In this document: in pieces, positions 7,851 to 14,859 of the stretch
How the letters are laid out: every line of letters begins with the position of its first letter
Position numbering within the stretch: position 1 is the first letter of the stretch
Made by a program: the position numbers and the translations under genes
Notes under the pieces: generated by a model
Told to the model about the DNA's origin: nothing
Database searches by the model: none
Seen by the model: the letters and a program-made list of their open reading frames with translations, nothing else
Assembly: GCA_049644265.1 (NCBI GenBank)
Contig: JBARRO010000157.1
Location: 1-32,957 of the forward strand
Length of the DNA stretch: 32,957 bases
Direction of reading: 5' to 3'
DNA from: JBARRO01 sp049644265
GTDB lineage: Bacteria > Bacteroidota > Ignavibacteria > UBA10030

Positions 7851-9044
7851 AATAGATTCGCGGAATACTTCGGGTTGAAGCGCAACATCCTCGTCATGTT
7901 GGCGACGATCCTGGTGGTCGGCCTGGGCGAAGCTCTCTGGCTGCGCTTTGTACCAAAATACATCGAGCTGCTCGGCGGCTCGGTGTGGGCAATTGCGGTC
8001 TATGGAACAGTCCATGATTTTCTCGACTCCGTCTATCAGTATCCTGGTGGATGGCTCTCGGACAAGCTCGGGCGACGGAAATCCCTCATCTTCTTCACCA
8101 TGCTCGCCTCCCTCGGCTATGTCGTGTATATTGTAAGTCCCCGGTGGGAATTCCTCATTGCGGGGTTATTCCTCGTCATGGCCTGGACGAGCATGTCCCA
8201 GCCGGGACTTTTTGCGATTGTGGGAGACACCCTGCCGCCGGTGCAGAGGTCGACCGGCTTTGGAGTTCTCTCGATCCTCAAACGCATTCCCGTCGTTGTT
8301 GCGCCGGTCCTCGGCGGGTGGATGATTCTTCAGTTTGGTCTCGGGACGGGGATGAGGATCAACCTTGCCGTAGCGGTGGTTCTCGCGCTTGTTTCAGTCC
8401 TGATTGTCCGTCGATTCTACAGTGAACACGAACCCGAGGCAGGAGAAGAGCGCTCGTTTGTAGGCCTGTGGCGTTCCATCGATGTGCGGCTGAAACGCCT
8501 CCTTGTGGCTGATTGTTTTGCCCGGTGGGCGGAAGGGATTCCGAACGTTTTCATCATTCTGTATGTTCTCGATGTGTTGAAACACGATGCCCTTGAATTC
8601 GGATCCCTGACAAGTGTTGAAATGATCACCGCCATCGTCGTTTACCTCCCGGTGGCAAAGCTTTCCGACCGGATGCATAGGAAACCGTTCGTCATGCTGA
8701 CTTTCTCGTTCTTTGCACTCTATCCTCTCGCTCTTGTGACAGCAACATCGACTGCTCTCCTCCTGGCGGCATTTGTCGTGGCGGGGCTGAGGGAAATCGG
8801 GGAGCCAGCCAGGAAGGCACTCATTGTGGATCTGGCTCATCCTTCTGCGCGCGGGAGAACAATCGGATTGTATTATTTGCTCCGGGGATTTGCCGTATTC
8901 CCTGCATCCCTCGTAGGAGGATGGCTTTGGAGTATCAACAAGGAGCTCCCGTTCTACGCGGCATTTGTTGCAGGAGCAGTCGGAGTTCTTATCGTAGGAT
9001 TGTGGAGGTTTGAAGATCAGTCGACTCAGGTCACTCAACAGTAA
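7845..9044 (+). CDS. Major facilitator superfamily transporter
   Basis: The protein of about 400 residues has roughly 12 hydrophobic segments and the MFS loop 2-3 motif GGWLSDKLGRRKSL, with a second such loop (AKLSDRMHRKPF) after TM8, so it is an inner-membrane secondary transporter. The substrate is not identifiable. The start is uncertain: GTG codons at 7827, 7836 and 7845 are all in frame but lie in the nonamer repeat, and a TTG at 7875 is also possible. I took 7845, which gives MVNRFAEYFGLKRN before TM1. No Shine-Dalgarno is seen. The next gene follows after 27 bases. Confidence 0.88.
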   Translation: MVNRFAEYFGLKRNILVMLATILVVGLGEALWLRFVPKYIELLGGSVWAIAVYGTVHDFLDSVYQYPGGWLSDKLGRRKSLIFFTMLASLGYVVYIVSPRWEFLIAGLFLVMAWTSMSQPGLFAIVGDTLPPVQRSTGFGVLSILKRIPVVVAPVLGGWMILQFGLGTGMRINLAVAVVLALVSVLIVRRFYSEHEPEAGEERSFVGLWRSIDVRLKRLLVADCFARWAEGIPNVFIILYVLDVLKHDALEFGSLTSVEMITAIVVYLPVAKLSDRMHRKPFVMLTFSFFALYPLALVTATSTALLLAAFVVAGLREIGEPARKALIVDLAHPSARGRTIGLYYLLRGFAVFPASLVGGWLWSINKELPFYAAFVAGAVGVLIVGLWRFEDQSTQVTQQ

Positions 9045-9071
9045 AAGGAATTTCATGAAGGAGGAAAGACA

Positions 9072-9941
9072 ATGAAAGTGGTGATGGGATTGGCAGTTCT
9101 TGCGATAGTCCTGGCGCCCGAGGCGAGGAGCCAGGAGAAGAATGAAAGCGTTCTCGAGAATATTTTTGGGAGGAAGGGAACAGTTCAGGGAAGTGTCACG
9201 AAATTCACATTTCCACGCACAGACCTGAATGTGAAGGTCGGAAGCGTTGTTGTCGATCCCGGGCTTGCCCTGACATCATGGATTGCTTTTGGAACCATGG
9301 GGGATCATTCGATGGTGATGGGGGATCTGGTGTTACTCGACCGCGAGGTTGCTCCGGTTGAATCAGGCCTCATCGAAGAAGGAATTGAGGTGACGGCGAT
9401 TCATAACCATATTCTCAATGAATCACCGGCGATCAAGTATTTGCATTTTGAGGGAATGGGGGATGCTGTGAAGATTGCCGGGGCAATGAAACGTGTTCTC
9501 GAACGGACGGGAACGCCGTTGACCATTCAGCAGGCAGTCCGGTCCTCTTCACAGACCGATTGGTCCGCCGTTGAATCAGTTCTTGGGCGGAAGGGTACTC
9601 ACAGAGGAACGCTTCTGCTGCTTGGAATTCCCCGAACCGAAAAAATCATGGAGAACGGAATGGAAATTCCGGGCTTCATGGGAATGGCGACGGGGATGAA
9701 TCTGCAGATGGTCGGAGCCAGCGTGGCAACCACCGGAGATTTTGTTCTTCTGCCGGATGAAGTCAATCCCGTCGCAAAAGCTCTTACCGAACATGGCATT
9801 GCTGTGACTGCGATTCACAGTCATATGCTCTTTGAATCACCCCGTCTCTTTTTCCTTCATTTCTGGGGGATGGGAACGCCAAAAGAAATCGCGCAGGGAT
9901 TGCGTGCTGCTCTGGATAAGACGAATTCGATGAAACCGTAA
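9072..9941 (+). CDS. Secreted protein with two DUF1259 domains (LpqO/LppY-like)
   Basis: The 289-aa protein has a signal peptide (about 1-20, cleavage near ARSQ) and two copies of the DUF1259 domain, about 25-150 and 165-285. Each contains VTAIHxHxLxESP followed by LHFxGMG. The histidines and glutamate are conserved in both copies (H111, H113, E117, H125; H249, H251, E255, H263), which looks like a metal site, though no activity is established for the family. A strong Shine-Dalgarno (AAGGAGG, 9058-9064) sits seven bases before the ATG. The His-rich outer-membrane gene follows after 20 bases and is probably cotranscribed. Confidence 0.88.
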   Translation: MKVVMGLAVLAIVLAPEARSQEKNESVLENIFGRKGTVQGSVTKFTFPRTDLNVKVGSVVVDPGLALTSWIAFGTMGDHSMVMGDLVLLDREVAPVESGLIEEGIEVTAIHNHILNESPAIKYLHFEGMGDAVKIAGAMKRVLERTGTPLTIQQAVRSSSQTDWSAVESVLGRKGTHRGTLLLLGIPRTEKIMENGMEIPGFMGMATGMNLQMVGASVATTGDFVLLPDEVNPVAKALTEHGIAVTAIHSHMLFESPRLFFLHFWGMGTPKEIAQGLRAALDKTNSMKP

Positions 9942-9961
9942 TAGAAGAATAAGCAAGGATC

Positions 9962-10951
9962 ATGAAACGAATTACGAATCTGTTCTTCCCAACCCTGGCA
10001 GTCCTCCTTATCCCACAAATACTGGTCAGTAACTGTGGATCCGCATCATGTCCTCTGAACAACTATCGTTATCTCCGCGCAGGACTTTTCCAGATCGGAT
10101 ACACGCGCGAGTACATCAACCAGGACAGGATTTACGTTGGATCGCACCGTTCATTCGTGGGTGCAATTCCCTACCACCACGACGAAGTTCAGACCATCAA
10201 CGAACGCAGCATCGTCCAGCTGCAGATCGGGCTCTCCGACCAGTTGGGGCTTGGCGTTGACATTCCATTTGTGTCGCGTCAGCATGGTCACATCCACCAT
10301 CATCTTGGCGAAGACTTGTGGGAGTCGTGGAGTTTCAGCGGTCTCGGTGATATGATTGTGAGCGGACAGTATTCCATCCTGCTGCCTGAATCTGAGTTCG
10401 ACCCGTACATTGGCGTGCATGCCGGCGTCAAGTTGCCGACAGGCGTGACAAACATCAGAAATGCAGAAGGCGAGGAGGCGGAGGTTTCGATTCAACCCGG
10501 TTCGGGTTCTACAGACGGAATTGTGGGATTGCATTTCCGGCAAACGATTGCGAGCGTGCCAACACTCTCGGGCGACTTCAGTTCTTTACCGCTCGCTGCA
10601 GGCGTGTCGTATCAATTCACGGGCGCAGGAAAAGACGGATGGAGATTCGGCAACACCTTGCTCGTACACGCCGGCACGTCGTATCAGTTCAGCCACAAGG
10701 CAACGCTCTTTTTTCAGGTGAACGCAAAGATTCAATCGCACGCCGACGTCGGCTCGACCGGCGAGCCCGGAGAAAATACGGGCGGCACGTGGGTTTTCGC
10801 AAGCCCCGGGCTGAGCGTAGAACTCAACGACGCGATGAGCCTCCTCGGTTACATCCAGCTCCCCATCTACCAAAACGTCAACGGAATCCAGCAAACGTCC
10901 GCTCTCAATCTTCAATTCGGAATATCAGCAAATATCGGATTGTTGGATTGA
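9962..10951 (+). CDS. Outer-membrane beta-barrel protein, transporter-like, His-rich loop
   Basis: The 329-aa protein has an N-terminal signal (about 1-24) followed by NCGSASCPLNN with two closely spaced cysteines. The rest is amphipathic strands of an outer-membrane barrel resembling the MetA-like 'phenol degradation / transporter' family (FDPYIGVHAGVKLPTG, ASPGLSVELNDAMSLLGYIQLPIYQ). A loop at 108-118 (HGHIHHHLGED) holds five histidines, and YHH lies at 71-73, suggesting metal binding. It follows the DUF1259 gene by 20 bases with an AAGGA Shine-Dalgarno. A role in metal or small-molecule passage is inference. Confidence 0.75.
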   Translation: MKRITNLFFPTLAVLLIPQILVSNCGSASCPLNNYRYLRAGLFQIGYTREYINQDRIYVGSHRSFVGAIPYHHDEVQTINERSIVQLQIGLSDQLGLGVDIPFVSRQHGHIHHHLGEDLWESWSFSGLGDMIVSGQYSILLPESEFDPYIGVHAGVKLPTGVTNIRNAEGEEAEVSIQPGSGSTDGIVGLHFRQTIASVPTLSGDFSSLPLAAGVSYQFTGAGKDGWRFGNTLLVHAGTSYQFSHKATLFFQVNAKIQSHADVGSTGEPGENTGGTWVFASPGLSVELNDAMSLLGYIQLPIYQNVNGIQQTSALNLQFGISANIGLLD

Positions 10952-10974
10952 ACGCCGTGGTAAGTCCTTGATAG

Positions 10975-11040
10975 CTATCAGCATTCAGCGGTCAGCTTTC
11001 AGCAGCTGTCAACCTTCTGCTGATAGCTGATCGCTCTTCT
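10975..11040. repeat. Heptad-period array with a 10-bp stem
   Basis: Units of the form CNNTCAG run from 10975 to 11002 in exact phase, followed by CAGCTGT, CAACCTT and, after a three-base slip, CTGATAG, CTGATCG and CTCTTCT to 11040. AGCTATCAGC (10973-10982) is the exact complement of GCTGATAGCT (11019-11028), so the array can also fold. It lies between the outer-membrane gene and the cytochrome cluster and might serve as a terminator. Confidence 0.75.
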
Positions 11041-11100
11041 TGCCTTTTTCCTCCCCATTCTCTACCTTTCCAGCCGATTTTCTCATTTTTAGGAGGCCTT

Positions 11101-11397
11101 ATGATACTCGTTCGCGATGTATTTCGATTGAAGTTCGGCAAGGCAAAGGACGCGAAAGAAAGCGTAAAGGTAGTCGGAGGGTTGATGAAGAAGTTCGGGA
11201 TGCCGCCGGGCCGATTCTTGTTTGATCTGGTCGGTCCGTATTATACGCTCGTGTGGGAAACGACCTATGAGAATCTCACCGCATACGAAAAGGCGATGGG
11301 AAGTTCCATGGGAGCGAAAGAATTCAGCAAGTGGTACAAGAAATTTGTGCCTCTGGTTGAATCCGGATATCGCGAGATCTTTACCGTCGTCGAATAA
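11101..11397 (+). CDS. Small NIPSNAP/ABM-like protein (dimeric alpha-beta barrel)
   Basis: The 98-aa protein begins with a beta strand (MILVRDVFRLKFGKAKDA), followed by helix VVGGLMKKFG, strand DLVGPYYTLVWETTYEN, a second helix and a terminal strand (ESGYREIFTVVE). This is the pattern of NIPSNAP and antibiotic-biosynthesis-monooxygenase-like ferredoxin folds that dimerise. No cofactor motif is seen. AGGAGG at 11091-11096 is a strong Shine-Dalgarno four bases before the ATG. It leads the cytochrome c cluster (gap of 36 bases), so it may act with those proteins, but no function can be assigned. Confidence 0.75.
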   Translation: MILVRDVFRLKFGKAKDAKESVKVVGGLMKKFGMPPGRFLFDLVGPYYTLVWETTYENLTAYEKAMGSSMGAKEFSKWYKKFVPLVESGYREIFTVVE

Positions 11398-11433
11398 TTC
11401 TTGGTCCACCACATTCAATCTAAAGGAAATCCT

Positions 11434-12747
11434 ATGATAGCACAGAGCCTGAGCAAAGCGATTTTTGTCCTGGTCGCCGGTCTCAGCATCTCCCTTGCAT
11501 CGCCGCCGCAGCAAGCGCCATCGCTTGGGAAATCGATCTATGACTCGAAGTGCTCTCAATGCCACGGCTTGGACGGAAAGGGGAACGGCTCCGCGGCTGC
11601 GTTGTTGAATCCTCGCCCACGGAATTTCACCGACGGGAAATTCAAATTCCGTTCGACGGAGTCCGGAAGCATTCCGACCGACGACGATCTGCTTGCAACC
11701 ATTCAAAACGGTTTGCACGGATCGTCGATGCCGGACTGGAAGCCGTTTATCAAGGGGGATTCGCTGAAAGCGGTTCTCGCGTATGTGAAATCTTTTTCTC
11801 CGAGGTTTCAGAAGGAAAAGCCGGCGACAGTCCGTCTTGGTTCTGCGGTCCCTTTCAGCGCTGGAAGCATTGCGGCCGGCAAGAGAGTATTTGAAAAACT
11901 TCAGTGCGGGAAATGCCACGGGAACGATGGTGCAGGGACGGGAGCAATTGCAGCAGACTTGAAAGATGATTGGGGATACAGCATTGCGGCGACGAATCTC
12001 ACGGAGCCCTGGACATTCCGCGGTGGCGCCACAGCCAGTGATATCATAATGAGATTCAGAACGGGGATTGACGGAACTCCGATGCCGTCTTACAAAGGAA
12101 CGGCGAGCGAGTCCGACATGTGGAATCTTGCCAACTACATCGTTTCCATTGCACGGAAACCGGCGTGGAAAATGAACGCGCAGGAGTTGAAAGAGTTCTA
12201 CGCCGCTCTGGAAAAGAAGGACAAGGCGAATCCGATTGCGCACGGCAAGTACCTGGTCGATGTATTCGGCTGCGGGTTCTGTCATTCGCCCCTTCGGGAA
12301 GACGGGGGTATCGTCGAAGAGCTAAGATTGGCCGGTGGGCAGCGATGGCGCCTCGTGCCGTTTGGGGATTTTGTAAGCTACAACCTGACGTCCGATAAAG
12401 AGACGGGACTTGGGAACTGGACCGATGAGCAGCTCAAGACGTTCCTGACAACGGGAGTGCGACGGAATGGTTCGCGGATGTATCCTTTCCCCATGCCGTG
12501 GGCATCGTACGCCGGCATGAAGGCCGATGACTTGAACGCGATTGTAGCGTATCTCAGGACTCTCCCCCCAGTCTACAACAAGATCCCTGAACCGAAGTCG
12601 GCCAACTTCTTTTCATACATGTGGGGGAAATTCAGAATGCTGATCCTCAAAAAGGACCAACCGTTCCTCACGTATCCCGGTAACGCAGGCACAACCAAAG
12701 AAAAGAGCATGACAATGTCCGAACCGGCGAAGGAGGCACGGCCATGA
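11434..12747 (+). CDS. Triheme c-type cytochrome, exported
   Basis: The 437-aa protein has a signal peptide (about 1-22) and three heme-attachment sites: CSQCH (40-44), CGKCH (158-162) and CGFCH (280-284). Likely axial methionines follow in MPDWKPF (99), MPSYKG (217) and the MYPFPMPW region (349-354). It is three class I cytochrome c domains in series. The third resembles the single domain of the next gene (GKYLV..C..CH..P, LAGG, NLT..K.TGL, MPW). The start is the ATG at 11434 with AAAGGA upstream; an earlier in-frame TTG at 11401 lacks a leader-like sequence. It overlaps the next gene by four bases (ATGA). A role in periplasmic electron transfer is inferred. Confidence 0.9.
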   Translation: MIAQSLSKAIFVLVAGLSISLASPPQQAPSLGKSIYDSKCSQCHGLDGKGNGSAAALLNPRPRNFTDGKFKFRSTESGSIPTDDDLLATIQNGLHGSSMPDWKPFIKGDSLKAVLAYVKSFSPRFQKEKPATVRLGSAVPFSAGSIAAGKRVFEKLQCGKCHGNDGAGTGAIAADLKDDWGYSIAATNLTEPWTFRGGATASDIIMRFRTGIDGTPMPSYKGTASESDMWNLANYIVSIARKPAWKMNAQELKEFYAALEKKDKANPIAHGKYLVDVFGCGFCHSPLREDGGIVEELRLAGGQRWRLVPFGDFVSYNLTSDKETGLGNWTDEQLKTFLTTGVRRNGSRMYPFPMPWASYAGMKADDLNAIVAYLRTLPPVYNKIPEPKSANFFSYMWGKFRMLILKKDQPFLTYPGNAGTTKEKSMTMSEPAKEARP

Positions 12748-13355
12748 AGAAGATTCTTAAATGGGTTGGCATCGTGCTTGGCTCGTTGATCGTGATCGCA
12801 TTTCTGGCATTTCTGTACTTTATTCCTCCATTCATGGTTGCTCCGCCGGAAGAGTTCATCAAACCGACGCTTGCCCAGGGGCCCTCACTTGATGAGATCA
12901 AGGACCCTGTTGAGCGCATGCTGGCGGAAAGGGGTCGGTACATCGTTGTAAGCACCGACTGCAGCGGTTGCCACACGCCCATCGGAGATAAGGGGCCGAA
13001 GATGGATGAGTATCTTGCGGGTGGAGCGAAGGGATACTTCAAATATGATGGGCTGGAAACGTACTGCCGGAACCTGACTCCGGATGCCAAAACCGGACTT
13101 GCCCGCCGTACCGATGAAGAGGTCGCGCGCGTCCTGCGGAGCGGGGTTCTTCCGGAAGGCAGACAAGCACACTGGCGTCGAATGCCGTGGGCCATACTGT
13201 CAAACTGGACTGAAGAGGACCGGCATGCGGTGATCGTTTACTTGCGCCATATCAAGCCCGTGAAACATGATATTGAGGACGCTGAGCCGCACGCGGTAAC
13301 GGGTGATCCGGATGCAACAGAAGAGGCGTACGGCGGAGACTACGCGGGACATTAG
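12744..13355 (+). CDS. Membrane-anchored monoheme cytochrome c
   Basis: The 203-aa protein has one N-terminal membrane anchor (about 7-32, GIVLGSLIVIAFLAFLYFIPPF), then a cytochrome c domain with CSGCH at 73-77 and a probable axial Met at 147 (RRMPW). The domain is paralogous to the third domain of the preceding triheme cytochrome. The ATG overlaps the previous stop (ATGA), so the two are translationally coupled and likely form a periplasmic electron-transfer pair, with this one fixed to the inner membrane. The acceptor or donor enzyme is not in the window. Confidence 0.9.
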   Translation: MKKILKWVGIVLGSLIVIAFLAFLYFIPPFMVAPPEEFIKPTLAQGPSLDEIKDPVERMLAERGRYIVVSTDCSGCHTPIGDKGPKMDEYLAGGAKGYFKYDGLETYCRNLTPDAKTGLARRTDEEVARVLRSGVLPEGRQAHWRRMPWAILSNWTEEDRHAVIVYLRHIKPVKHDIEDAEPHAVTGDPDATEEAYGGDYAGH

Positions 13356-13386
13356 GATATTGAGAAGGTTTGTTATACCACGACGT

Positions 13387-13460
13387 GCAGGGGAGAAATG
13401 GAGCAGGGGTGCAAGGGAGATTACAGACACCCCCGCACCTCTGCTCCCCAGCTCCCCTGC
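13387..13460. repeat. Octamer-period hairpin between the cytochrome and 87-aa genes
   Basis: The left arm 13387-13412 and right arm 13435-13460 are reverse complements over about 21 of 26 positions around a 22-base loop. Each arm is itself built of 8-base units (GCAGGGGA-type words at steps of 8), like 1523-1546. It starts 31 bases after the cytochrome stop and may attenuate transcription into the 87-aa gene. Confidence 0.7.
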
Positions 13461-13486
13461 TCATTGGCCTCTGAAAGGACAGAACC

Positions 13487-13750
13487 ATGGATCGCTATAT
13501 CGTTATCTCGCCGCACACGGAAGGCGATTGTGCGAAGGCTCTTCAGCGAATCGAAGCAGCGGGCTACATCACCCACTTCGACTGGGGCTGCAAAGACGGG
13601 GATCATACAGGCTGGACTATTGTGGAGGCAGACAACGCTGCGGAAGCGCTTATGGTCGTTCCCTCGCTTGAGCGGCCGAAAGCCCGGGCAGTGCGGTTGG
13701 TAAAGTTCACACCGGAAGAGGTGAGAGGAATGCACAAGGGTAAGAAATAA
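13487..13750 (+). CDS. Small conserved-looking protein, probable alpha-beta barrel
   Basis: The 87-aa protein starts MDRYIVISPHTEGDC, contains HFDWGCKDGDHTGWTIVEAD and ends in a charged tail. The beta-alpha-beta layout and the central GDHTGW..VEADNAAEA segment resemble small dimeric alpha-beta barrel proteins of the DUF3303 type. I cannot place it in a named family with certainty. AAAGGA lies ahead of the ATG. It follows the cytochrome pair in the same direction and mirrors the NIPSNAP-like gene at the head of the cluster, so the cluster is bracketed by two small proteins of similar fold. Confidence 0.72.
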   Translation: MDRYIVISPHTEGDCAKALQRIEAAGYITHFDWGCKDGDHTGWTIVEADNAAEALMVVPSLERPKARAVRLVKFTPEEVRGMHKGKK

Positions 13751-13753
13751 GAA

Positions 13754-13779
13754 TTAAGGCTAAGGTTTAGGTTAAAGAG
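13754..13779. repeat. Hexamer-period array, left flank of the four-helix-bundle gene
   Basis: AAGGNT-type words start at 13756, 13762, 13768 and 13774, steps of 6. The array lies immediately before the four-helix-bundle start and is inverted relative to the AACCTY words at 14149-14190 on the other side of that gene. Confidence 0.6.
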
Positions 13780-13789
13780 ATTGAGGGGG

Positions 13790-14135
13790 ATGTGTAAGAC
13801 GTTCAAGGAGATGCCTATATGGCGAGATGCCATAGGGATCGCGGAGAACATTTTCAGTCTGACCAAAACACTTCCCAAGCGGGAAGATTTTGGGTTAACT
13901 GCTCAAATTCGACGGTCTTCCTTTAGCGTTGCCGCTAATATCGCGGAGGCTTTTGGCAGGAGTCAGGCGAAGGACAAGATCAGTTTCTGTTACTACGCAC
14001 GCGGATCTCTGACTGAGACTCAGAGTCATCTCGAATATGCAATCCGAGTCGAATACATTGATGAGACGTCTGGAGACGACCTGAATCAGAGGCCACGATC
14101 TAAACAAAGTCATCGCTTCAATCAGATCACGCTAA
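13790..14135 (+). pseudogene. Four-helix-bundle protein (23S rRNA IVS type), frameshifted near the C-terminus
   Basis: The frame from the ATG at 13790 encodes FKEMPIWRDAIGIAENIF, IRRSSFSVAANIAEAFGR and YYARGSLTETQSHLEYAIR, the signature of the four-helix-bundle proteins found in 23S rRNA intervening sequences and also free in many genomes (usual length about 115-130). After DETSGDDLNQ the reading frame runs on into spacer repeat. A one-base shift between about 14085 and 14094 restores the expected last helix (HDLNKVIASIRSR) with a TAA at 14133-14135, so the gene appears frameshifted. It could be a true mutation or a sequencing error. It is flanked by inverted hexamer arrays, suggesting a discrete inserted unit. 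The unshifted frame would end at 14254. Confidence 0.78.
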
Positions 14136-14148
14136 ACGCAACTTCCTC

Positions 14149-14190
14149 AACCGTAATCTCAACCTTAACCTCCAACCTCAACCTCCACTC
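14149..14190. repeat. Hexamer-period array, right flank; contains the DUF423 stop
   Basis: AACCTY words start at 14149, 14155, 14161 and 14167, then at 14174 and 14180, steps of 6 with a slip to 7. It is the inverted counterpart of 13754-13779. The TGA stop of the convergent DUF423 gene (14178-14180) lies inside it. Confidence 0.65.
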
Positions 14191-14546
14191 TTCCAAAACC
14201 CTACTCCCAGCACAAACCATCCTGCAAGAAACGATAGCCCTCCAAACGGAGTAATCGCTCCAAGCCATCGAATGCCCGAGAGTGCAAGGGAATAGAGGCT
14301 TCCCGAAAAGAGAAGAATTCCGGCGACGAACAACCATCCTGCAATCGAGAAGAGGGGTTGAGGATATTTCTCCAACGCCCAACCGACTACGAACAATGCG
14401 AAGGAGTGATACATCTGGTAGCGCACTCCCGTCTCGAAAACTGTGAGCATTTCAGGAGAAAGCGTTGATTTGAGTGCGTGCGCACCAAACGCACCGAGTG
14501 CGACAGCCAGAAACGCGCTGATGGAACCGAGAATGAGGAAGGTCAA
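14178..14546 (-). CDS. DUF423 small integral membrane protein (YgdD-like)
   Basis: The protein of about 122 residues has four hydrophobic segments and the DUF423 signature ALGAFGAHALKSTLSPEML, VRYQMYHSFALFVVG and GSLYSLALSG. Members are inner-membrane proteins of unknown role. The likely start is the TTG at 14546, just before TFLILGSISAFLAV. An ATG at 14648 would add 34 residues that translate heptad repeat, so I reject it. Both ends meet repeat: the array starting near 14551 lies upstream, and the TGA is inside the hexamer array at 14149-14190. No Shine-Dalgarno is evident. Confidence 0.85.
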   Translation of the reverse strand: MTFLILGSISAFLAVALGAFGAHALKSTLSPEMLTVFETGVRYQMYHSFALFVVGWALEKYPQPLFSIAGWLFVAGILLFSGSLYSLALSGIRWLGAITPFGGLSFLAGWFVLGVGFWKSGG

Positions 14547-14572
14547 AGGAGTAGTGAGTTGGAGATGATCAG

Positions 14573-14675
14573 TTAAGGGTGAACAGTAAACAGCATACAG
14601 TAAATAGTGAAGAGAAAACCGAACTAGGCGCCCGTTCCCGGTCTTCAATCCTCAGTTTTCAACATTCAGCCTACA
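14573..14675. repeat. Heptad-period arrays upstream of DUF423
   Basis: Six units TNAANAG-type run at 14573-14614 in exact phase; these are the same words as 18356-18432 and the complement of 1620-1647. A second family NNNYTCA runs for four units at 14641-14668 with a related unit to 14675. Confidence 0.75.
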
Positions 14676-14694
14676 TTAGTCGTGAACATGGTTC

Positions 14695-14735
14695 GACTTC
14701 CCGCCAAACAAACGGCAGGCGGGCGCTCAGCATGA
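14695..14735. repeat. Small palindromic element
   Basis: CCCGCC (14700-14705) and GGCGGG (14718-14723) form a 6-bp stem, with extra GCC/GGC pairing inside, followed by CGCTCAGCATGACG. It resembles the GC-rich palindrome with a GGAATGACG tail at 18563-18610, so both may be copies of one dispersed REP-like element. Confidence 0.4.
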
Positions 14736-14754
14736 CGATACTGATTTTGCTCTA

Positions 14755-14859
14755 TCTTATATCTACCACCTATCACCCAACACCTTCAACCATCAACCTT
14801 CAACTTTAATTTTCAACTCTTCCAAATCTACAATCGACAATTGACAATCGCCAATCAAC
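14755..14859. repeat. Long in-phase heptad array with drifting words, downstream of the SDR gene
   Basis: Fifteen consecutive 7-base units run from 14755 to 14859 without a phase break. The words change gradually from CCTATCA-like through CCTTCAA to AATCGAC-like while the register stays at 7. The final unit contains the TGA of the SDR gene (14855-14857). Confidence 0.82.

Noticed and set aside
11089..12285. 398-aa minus-strand open frame over the cytochrome cluster
   Set aside because: The plus strand encodes three CxxCH motifs and a signal peptide; the opposite frame has no recognisable feature.
14136..14254. Extended C-terminus of the four-helix-bundle protein
   Set aside because: These residues translate the hexamer repeat and overlap the DUF423 gene; the normal last helix is in the shifted frame.
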